NCBI GenBank assembly: GCA_958477465.1
Contig: CAUEFX010000030.1
Coordinates: 1-46,616 of the forward strand
Length of the DNA: 46,616 bases
Source: an uncultured Bacteroides sp.
GTDB taxonomy: Bacteria; Bacteroidota; Bacteroidia; Bacteroidales; Bacteroidaceae
Reading direction: 5' to 3'
This document shows, piece after piece, positions 41,160 to 46,616 of this stretch. Under the pieces are notes generated by a model, which searched no databases, was not told the origin of the DNA, and worked only from the letters and a program-made list of their open reading frames with translations. The stretch's first letter is position 1, and every line of letters starts with the position of its first letter. A program made the position numbers and the translations under genes.

Positions 41160-41915
41160 GTGCAAAGATACTTTATTTATTTGGCTTATGACGGAACCAA
41201 CTACCACGGTTGGCAGATTCAACCCAATGGATGCAGTGTGCAGGAGTGCCTGATGAAAGCATTGTCTACCTTTCTGCGGAGGGAAGTAGAGGTGGTGGGT
41301 GCCGGAAGAACCGATGCCGGAGTGCATGCTTCGCTGATGGTGGCTCATTTTGATAATGAGGAGGAGCTGGATACTGCGGCCGTGACGGAGAAACTGAACC
41401 GTTTGCTGCCTCCGGATATTTCCGTTTTTAAAGTCTGTCCGGTGAAAGAAGATGCCCATGCACGTTTTGATGCGACGGCGCGTACCTACAAGTATTATGT
41501 GACGACTGCCAAGTACCCTTTTGGACGCCAGTATCGCTATCGTGTGCATAGCGCCCTCGATTATGACCGGATGAACCGGGCCGCCGCCACTTTATTCGAT
41601 TACTCGGATTTTACAAGTTTCAGTAAATTGCATACGGATACGAAAACCAATCTATGCAGGATAATGCATGCCGGATGGACTCAGGAGGATGATACGACTT
41701 GGGTCTTTACCATCCAGGCAGATCGTTTCTTGCGTAATATGGTGCGTGCAATTGTCGGTACCCTTCTTGAGGTGGGACGTGGCAAATTGTCGGTAGAGGG
41801 CTTCCGGAATATCATAGAGCAGCAAGACCGTTGCAAGGCTGGTACCTCGGCTCCCGGGCATGCTCTTTTCTTGGTTGATGTGGCATACCCCGATTCTCTT
41901 TTTGTCAAAACATAA
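41160..41915 (+). CDS. truA: tRNA pseudouridine synthase A
   Basis: TruA isomerises uridines 38-40 of tRNA anticodon arms to pseudouridine. The 251-residue protein starts QRYFIYLAYDGTNYHGWQIQPN, has the catalytic GAGRTDAGVHA motif with D52, then FDATARTYKYYV and DFTSFSK. The C-terminal FLRNMVRAIVGTLLEVGRG is the family signature. Translation begins at a GTG codon, supported by the promoter box just upstream and by alignment of the first residues with the family. It is transcribed away from the nfeD-flotillin operon. Confidence 0.95.
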   Translation: MQRYFIYLAYDGTNYHGWQIQPNGCSVQECLMKALSTFLRREVEVVGAGRTDAGVHASLMVAHFDNEEELDTAAVTEKLNRLLPPDISVFKVCPVKEDAHARFDATARTYKYYVTTAKYPFGRQYRYRVHSALDYDRMNRAAATLFDYSDFTSFSKLHTDTKTNLCRIMHAGWTQEDDTTWVFTIQADRFLRNMVRAIVGTLLEVGRGKLSVEGFRNIIEQQDRCKAGTSAPGHALFLVDVAYPDSLFVKT

Positions 41916-41949
41916 CCCTCTTCATTGGTAATCATCCCCCATAGTATCT

Positions 41950-42045
41950 CCAAACGTAAATTATCAATCATAAATTATCAATTGTAAATCGTCAATTATC
42001 AATCGTCTAATCGTAAATCTCTTTATCGTTTAATCGTAAATAATT
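41950..42045. repeat. Tandem AT-rich repeats (AATCGTAAAT family) between truA and the transporter
   Basis: Short units such as GTAAATTATCAAT, GTAAATCGTCAATTATCAAT and CTAATCGTAAATC are repeated head to tail. They share their sequence with the elements at 22504-22593 and 22679-22756 and a short copy near 28815-28840. No large hairpin is seen in this copy. Confidence 0.65.
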
Positions 42046-42052
42046 TCGCTCC

Positions 42053-42952
42053 ATGTGGTTATTACTCGCTTTTCTTTCAGCAGCTTTACTGGGTTTTTAT
42101 GATGTGTTCAAGAAACAGTCCCTGAGAGACAATGCCGTGCTTCCGGTTTTGTTTTTGAATACGATCTTTTCCAGTCTGATCTTTCTGCCTTTTATCCTTC
42201 TGTCTGCGTATGTTCCGGATTGTTTGGGTGGAACAATGTTCGAAGTGCCTGTTGTCGGTTGGGAGGAGCACAAATTCATTATAATTAAGTCGTTTATCGT
42301 GCTCTCTTCCTGGATATTCGGATATTTCGGAATGAAGCATCTGCCGCTTACCATTGTGGGCCCTATCAATGCTACCCGTCCTGTAATGGTGCTGGTTGGC
42401 GCCATGTTGGTATTCGGAGAGCGTCTGAATCTCTATCAATGGATCGGAGTGATGCTGGCCGTCCTCTCTTTCTTCATGCTGAGCCGGTCGGGGAAAAAGG
42501 AAGGAATTGATTTCAAACACAACAAATGGATTTTCTTTATTGTGCTGGCTGCGGTGATGGGAGCCGTAAGCGGGCTGTATGACAAATATCTGATGAAGCA
42601 CCTCAATCCGATGCTGGTGCAGTCATGGTATAATGTATATCAAGTGTTGATTATGTGTCCGATCCTGGCATTGCTTTGGTGGCCGAAGCGCAAAACCACC
42701 ACTCCATTCCGTTGGGATTGGACGATTATCCTGATTTCCATATTCCTCTGTGCAGCGGACTTTGTGTACTTCTACGCTTTGAGTTATGAAGATTCGATGA
42801 TTTCCATCGTGTCGATGGTGCGCCGTGGCAGCGTGGTGGTTTCTTTCCTCTTCGGAGCCTTGTTCTTCCGTGAAAAGAATTTAAAAAGTAAAGCTATTGA
42901 CCTTATCCTGGTGCTGATTGGAATGTTCTTTCTATATTTGGGAACCAAATAG
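42053..42952 (+). CDS. EamA-family (drug/metabolite) transporter
   Basis: This 299-residue protein consists almost wholly of hydrophobic helices, consistent with the ten-helix EamA fold made of two five-helix repeats. The first helix starts at residue 2 (WLLLAFLSAALLGFYDVFKKQSL). The segment MKHLPLTIVGPINATRPVMVLVGAMLVFGERLNLYQWIGVMLAVLSFFML and its second-half echo (YEDSMISIVSMVRRGSVVVSFLFGALFFREKNLKSKAIDLILVLIGMFFLYLG) carry the typical end-of-repeat pattern. It probably exports or imports a small metabolite across the inner membrane; the substrate is unknown. It follows truA after 137 bp of repeats. Confidence 0.88.
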   Translation: MWLLLAFLSAALLGFYDVFKKQSLRDNAVLPVLFLNTIFSSLIFLPFILLSAYVPDCLGGTMFEVPVVGWEEHKFIIIKSFIVLSSWIFGYFGMKHLPLTIVGPINATRPVMVLVGAMLVFGERLNLYQWIGVMLAVLSFFMLSRSGKKEGIDFKHNKWIFFIVLAAVMGAVSGLYDKYLMKHLNPMLVQSWYNVYQVLIMCPILALLWWPKRKTTTPFRWDWTIILISIFLCAADFVYFYALSYEDSMISIVSMVRRGSVVVSFLFGALFFREKNLKSKAIDLILVLIGMFFLYLGTK

Positions 42953-43041
42953 GATTTCTCATGTGAGGAGGTATGGCTGATGATGGGAAATGCCGGGCGG
43001 TATATGATTTTTTTGAATGATCGATAGAACTAAAATGTGAC

Positions 43042-43740
43042 ATGATGAGAAGAACAGATAAATTGAATTCGGGTAAGAATAGAGTCGGCATGAATGGGAA
43101 AGGACTGGGGGTATTACTCTTGGTTTTAGGTTGGTTTGCCGTGACGCCACTGTGTGCGCAGCAGGAAGCCAAGACTGTATTTGTCAATATGCCGGACTCC
43201 TTGTCTCCATTGCTTACGGCGGTAAACCGTGCGGATTGCATTGACTTTTTGGAAAGTAAGATGAAGGCGAAAGTCGAGAACCGCTTCGGACGGGAGTCGG
43301 AAATGACGGAACTGGGCAAGGACTATATCCGTCTCCGGACGACTTCGCAAAGTACCTGGCAGATGAAGCTGCTGGCAACCAGTGATACGACACAGGTCAT
43401 CTGCACCGTCTCTACCGCATGCGCTCCGGTGTGCGACAGCAGTATCCGGTTTTATACCACCGATTGGAAAGAACTCCCGGTGTCCGGTTTCATTACCGCT
43501 ATGCCGGTGATGGATGATTTCTTTGAAGCACCCGATTCAGCCGCAGCCTATGAATATGGCAATGCCCGTTTGCAGGCGGATATGCTGTTGACGAAAATCG
43601 ATCTTTCCGCTTCTGAGAATACACTCACATTTACACTGACTACTCCTGAATATATGGAAAAAGAGACGGCAGACAAACTGAAACCGTTCATCCGCCGCCC
43701 TATTGTCTATGTTTGGAACGGTGAGGGTTTTGTAAAATAA
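43042..43740 (+). CDS. DUF3256-type exported protein
   Basis: This 232-residue protein has a hydrophobic signal (LLLVLGWFAVTPLCAQ, cleavage near residue 41). It continues with KTVFVNMPDSLSPLLTAVNRADCIDFLESKMKAKVENRFG, which I recognise from the DUF3256 family of Bacteroides. The remainder is beta-rich, including VICTVSTACAPVCDSSIRFYTTDWKELP. No enzyme motif is visible. The ATG at 43090 (MNGKGLGVLLL) gives a more ordinary signal peptide than the longer start, so the true start may be there. It probably sits in the periplasm or outer membrane and converges with the kinase gene 25 bp away. Confidence 0.75.
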   Translation: MMRRTDKLNSGKNRVGMNGKGLGVLLLVLGWFAVTPLCAQQEAKTVFVNMPDSLSPLLTAVNRADCIDFLESKMKAKVENRFGRESEMTELGKDYIRLRTTSQSTWQMKLLATSDTTQVICTVSTACAPVCDSSIRFYTTDWKELPVSGFITAMPVMDDFFEAPDSAAAYEYGNARLQADMLLTKIDLSASENTLTFTLTTPEYMEKETADKLKPFIRRPIVYVWNGEGFVK

Positions 43741-43764
43741 CCTCACCTGTCCCTCTGTGTCCTC

Positions 43765-44859
43765 TTATTTATTTGCTGCCAGACACTCTTTGATGAATGC
43801 TTTCATTTCGGGAGTGTGCTCTTCTACGCTTTGCAATAGCTTGAACTGTGCTTTGGTACGTACAAGGTTGTGTTCAGGATATTTGATCTTGTAATAAGTG
43901 TCCCCGTTGATGTAATCGGTCAGGAAACGTACGCATTGCATATAGGGGAATAGAGCTGCGGCGTATGGCAGATTTTCTATTTCTATCGGCGTAAGGAACG
44001 AGTGGGCACCTTCCAGATAACCTTTGGTGAATGCTTTGAATATCTCCATGTTGAAGTTGACACGATTCAGATCTTTGTCGTCTTCGTCACCGGTATTGGC
44101 TCCTGTACGAAGGAAATCGCCATAGTCGGAGAAGATAAAGCTCGGCATTACGGTATCCAGGTCGATCACACAGAGTACTTTGCCGTCTTCATCAAACATC
44201 ATGTTGTTTACTTTCGTGTCACAGTGACAAACGCGTTTGGGCAACTTTCCTTCACGATACATGCGTTCGGCTTTGCACATCTCATCGGCACGTTTTTCAA
44301 TTTCGTCGATATAGTATTGCACCTCGGCCACTCTTCCTGCGGCATTGGCTGCGATGGCATCGTGCAGTTGTTTCAGACGGAACTCCATGTTATGGAAATC
44401 GGGGATGGTCTCGCCCAATGTTTCGGGTATATCAGCCAGTTTGGCCTGGAAGTCACCGAAAGCAACGCCGGCATAATAAGAGTATTCCGGATTGACCATT
44501 TCGTATGTTTTCGCTCGTGGGATGAATATCATGACGCGCCAGTAATCTTTTCCGTCATACCAATAAGTCTTCCCACTATCGGCTTTTATAAACGTCAGCA
44601 CTTTGCGGTCTATATCAGTCTCTCCCTGTTCGGTCAGTTTGCGGCGAATGTGGCCGGTCACTGCGGCGATATTGTTTTGCAGCATCTCTACGTTCTGAAA
44701 GATGGCATGGTTGATGCGTTGCAGTACGTAGTCGGGGGCATCAGCTTCTGCCGTAGTCACCTTATAGGTATCGTTGATAAGCCCGGCACCCAGTGGTTTG
44801 ATGTCGCTGATGGTTCCTTTGATTTCGAAATGTGACACAATGTCGAAAAATTTTTTCAT
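43765..44859 (-). CDS. NahK-like sugar kinase (APH-fold phosphotransferase)
   Basis: This 364-residue protein has the aminoglycoside-phosphotransferase fold and resembles N-acetylhexosamine 1-kinase (NahK). IKPLGAGLINDTYKV forms the N-terminal nucleotide loop. The catalytic segment is RVCHCDTKVNNMMFDEDGKVLCVIDLDTVMP (about 209-239), with D214 as base, N219 and D233/D235 as metal ligands. FIFSDYGDFLRTGANTGDEDD follows, closely like NahK. Cysteine replaces the usual Asn in the HxD loop. NahK phosphorylates GlcNAc or GalNAc at C1 for salvage. A GH2 beta-galactosidase lies upstream on the same strand, suggesting both act on galactosyl-HexNAc glycans. Antibiotic resistance is unlikely. Confidence 0.82.
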   Translation of the reverse strand: MKKFFDIVSHFEIKGTISDIKPLGAGLINDTYKVTTAEADAPDYVLQRINHAIFQNVEMLQNNIAAVTGHIRRKLTEQGETDIDRKVLTFIKADSGKTYWYDGKDYWRVMIFIPRAKTYEMVNPEYSYYAGVAFGDFQAKLADIPETLGETIPDFHNMEFRLKQLHDAIAANAAGRVAEVQYYIDEIEKRADEMCKAERMYREGKLPKRVCHCDTKVNNMMFDEDGKVLCVIDLDTVMPSFIFSDYGDFLRTGANTGDEDDKDLNRVNFNMEIFKAFTKGYLEGAHSFLTPIEIENLPYAAALFPYMQCVRFLTDYINGDTYYKIKYPEHNLVRTKAQFKLLQSVEEHTPEMKAFIKECLAANK

Positions 44860-44925
44860 GATTTTTATTTTTAAAGTTGATGAATTAATAATGTTCTGAT
44901 AATTAATCTACCAAGAATGATAACA

Positions 44926-45073
44926 TTTCTTTTTTCATTCTTTTCTTTATTCTTTCCCTTTCATTCCTTCATTCCTTCCTTTCTTGCTTGCATTTCTTTC
45001 TTACATCCTTTTCTTTCTTTTATTCCTTTCCTCCTTGCTTTCTTGCATTCTTTTCTTTCTTCATTCTCTTTCT
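44926..45073 (-). other. Polypurine tract between the GH2 gene and the kinase
   Basis: For about 148 bp the plus strand is nearly pure pyrimidine, built from degenerate TTCTTTC, ATTCCTTC and TTGC units. The mRNA strand is correspondingly purine-rich, with many AGAAAG and GGAATG motifs. It touches the stop codon of the GH2 gene and runs into the kinase leader. It is low-complexity and may have grown by slippage. Confidence 0.75.
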
Positions 45074-46616
45074 AATTGGGTATCAAGGTGAATCCCCAAT
45101 AATATTCCCGGTTGGCAGGGAGGGTGTATGCCGGTTCGGGGCGAGCTCCCCAACTATTGTATCCTGCCACTCCTTGTTGCTTCATGTCGATACATACTTC
45201 CACGAAGTCACGCGGAGTGATGTCGTTGACATGGTGCATCCTTCTCAATACATTCCGGGCGGTTTCTTCATCGTGATTGGCTATCTCTTCCGGAGAAAAG
45301 TTATTCCATTGGCGTGGGTGTGGAAGCGCCTCTTCCGAATCGAAATCTTCAATCGAATTGCGTAAAGCGTTGAATCCGATGACGCTGTCGGCCATGATGG
45401 TCAAGCCTTTACCGTTTTTCTTGCTGAGGCTCAGCCAGCGTGTATCGGTGTGATGACCGTTTTCCTGCGGACGGACGTAATTATAATACATCTTATCGGC
45501 TGTGGTTTTATACAGTCCGATAAGCGTACCTGCATTCCGGTCTATATAATTCTCTTCCGGTCCGCGCCCGAAGTATTCCACTTTGTTCATCTCTGCCGGA
45601 AGCCGGAAGCGGATGCCGATGCGGGGAACGTTCAATTTGGCAGTGACTTTGCGTACTTCGTCATTACCGGGAGTGAAGGTTGCCGTGCGGGTTGCTTCGG
45701 ATATTTCTGTCTCAGCGGCTTGCATATCTGTCGAAGTAAACCGTGCATCGACTTTGACAACTCCCGATGGGTGAATCCTGTAGGTTACGATATAAAGGTT
45801 GCCGGCTGCTAACAGGTAATTGACTGTCAGTATAGCGGCATTGCCATCCATGACGATGCCGGCGTCTGCCACGTTGAAATCTTTGCTTGACTGTTTCCAT
45901 ATCTGGAGGCGTTTAGGCTCTCCATTGCCGTAATCATTGTCATTGGGGGCACGCCAGAAGTTGGGTTGGATACCGAATCCTTCGTTAAAATATTCCGTGC
46001 CGTTCACTTGATACGAGGTGACAAGCCCTGTCTCCATGTCGAATACAAAGTTGACTTTGGAAGAGGTTGCTGTCAGTCTCTTGCCTTCGGTCTGCACTTT
46101 CAATGCCGGTCCGTTGGTTGCAAAAGCCGGTCGCTCCAGCGGTTCGATGGGCAAGCGGAACTGTTCATAGGCTATTTCGTGGCCTGCCGGAATCAAAGGC
46201 TCCGGTTCGACGGTGGTTACGGAGAAATTGATGAAGTACTCAGTTCCCGGTTTGGCTTTCAGTCCGTTCACGGGAACTGTGAATTCCTTGGAACCTTGCG
46301 GCTCGATATCCAGAGAGGTCTTTCCGCTTTTTACAATCTTTCCGTTGGCTGCTATGTTATACGAAATCGTATATTTCTTTATGTTGGTAAAATAGAAACG
46401 GTTCTTTACCAGTATTCTGCCGTTGGCTAAATCAACCGGTTCGAAGGCGATGTTCTGATGTACGTATTTCACTTCTGCCATAGCGGGATGCGGTGTGCGG
46501 TCGGGGTTGACGAGTCCGTTGCAGTTGAAGTTGCCGTCACTCGGAGCGTTTACGCCATAGTCGCCTCCGTACGTCCAATATTCACGGCCGTTCGGGTCTC
46601 TCTCCAGAATCCCCTG
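45072..46616 (-). CDS. GH2 beta-galactosidase, C-terminal part (5' end outside the window)
   Basis: The frame is open to the right edge, so only the last 514 residues are present. The first visible residues, ERDPNGREYWTYGGDYGVNAPSDGNF then NGLVNPDRTPHPA, are the hallmark of the end of the GH2 catalytic barrel. After it come an immunoglobulin-like domain and the beta-galactosidase small-chain-like domain (about 150-510), with GIQPNFWRAPNDNDYGNG, VEYFGRGPEENYIDRNAGTLIGLY and RPQENGHHTDTRWLSL. The enzyme hydrolyses terminal beta-galactosides, probably in the periplasm, though the signal region is not visible. The stop at 45072 directly abuts the polypurine tract leading to the NahK-like kinase. 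Confidence 0.93.
   Translation of the reverse strand, partial: QGILERDPNGREYWTYGGDYGVNAPSDGNFNCNGLVNPDRTPHPAMAEVKYVHQNIAFEPVDLANGRILVKNRFYFTNIKKYTISYNIAANGKIVKSGKTSLDIEPQGSKEFTVPVNGLKAKPGTEYFINFSVTTVEPEPLIPAGHEIAYEQFRLPIEPLERPAFATNGPALKVQTEGKRLTATSSKVNFVFDMETGLVTSYQVNGTEYFNEGFGIQPNFWRAPNDNDYGNGEPKRLQIWKQSSKDFNVADAGIVMDGNAAILTVNYLLAAGNLYIVTYRIHPSGVVKVDARFTSTDMQAAETEISEATRTATFTPGNDEVRKVTAKLNVPRIGIRFRLPAEMNKVEYFGRGPEENYIDRNAGTLIGLYKTTADKMYYNYVRPQENGHHTDTRWLSLSKKNGKGLTIMADSVIGFNALRNSIEDFDSEEALPHPRQWNNFSPEEIANHDEETARNVLRRMHHVNDITPRDFVEVCIDMKQQGVAGYNSWGARPEPAYTLPANREYYWGFTLIPN

Noticed and set aside
43765..44859. Aminoglycoside resistance kinase
   Set aside because: The fold is shared, but the motifs resemble NahK and a beta-galactosidase lies beside it, so a sugar kinase is far more likely.

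Overview
The window is chromosomal DNA from a member of the Bacteroidales, most likely a Bacteroides species. Evidence for this is the LpxC-FabZ fusion, the BlaI/M56 pair carrying TonB and SusC-type modules, the Bacteroidota-type YD/RHS surface protein, and the many upstream boxes matching the Bacteroides -7 consensus TAnnTTTG. A HAD phosphatase here closely resembles what I remember of the B. thetaiotaomicron BT4131 sugar phosphatase. I saw no rRNA, tRNA, CRISPR array, insertion sequence or prophage.

Layout. Positions 1-3471 hold two leftward genes for secreted proteins: the 5' end of an unknown gene cut by the window edge, and a YD/RHS-like protein. A gene-free stretch of about 1 kb follows, with a striking 39-bp palindrome. 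Positions 4527-7868 run rightward: a TIGR01212-type radical SAM protein, a flavodiiron protein and glucosamine-6-phosphate deaminase (nagB). Positions 8244-14582 run leftward: a YciO/TsaC-like protein, an AsmA-like protein, a Pif1-like helicase with TPR repeats and a HAD phosphatase. Positions 14757-21427 run rightward: two PLP enzymes of sulfur amino acid metabolism, a secreted alpha/beta hydrolase with an N-terminal DUF3887-like region, and a BlaI regulator followed by an unusual M56 sensor peptidase.

Positions 21584-40793 form a long leftward block of housekeeping genes. From the 3' end these are miaA, a pRiA4b ORF-3-like protein, lpxA, lpxC/fabZ, lpxD (lipid A synthesis), an HD phosphohydrolase, pyrF, prfA, purM, lemA, a TPM-domain protein, a lipoprotein hydrolase, aroE, menG, purC, phoH, a DUF5715 lipoprotein, a flotillin and an NfeD-like protein. 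Rightward truA, an EamA-type transporter and a DUF3256 protein follow (41160-43740). The window ends with a leftward NahK-like sugar kinase and a truncated GH2 beta-galactosidase.

Most of the window is ordinary core genome. The parts worth a second look are the M56 peptidase carrying TonB C-terminal, receptor-plug and carboxypeptidase-regulatory-like modules; a beta-galactosidase/HexNAc-kinase pair separated by a long polypurine leader; a DUF5715 lipoprotein with M15-peptidase-like residues; a small in-frame duplication at the 3' end of the YciO-like gene; several perfect palindromes in promoter regions; and three families of AT-rich repeats, partly arranged as hairpins, that punctuate the gene junctions.
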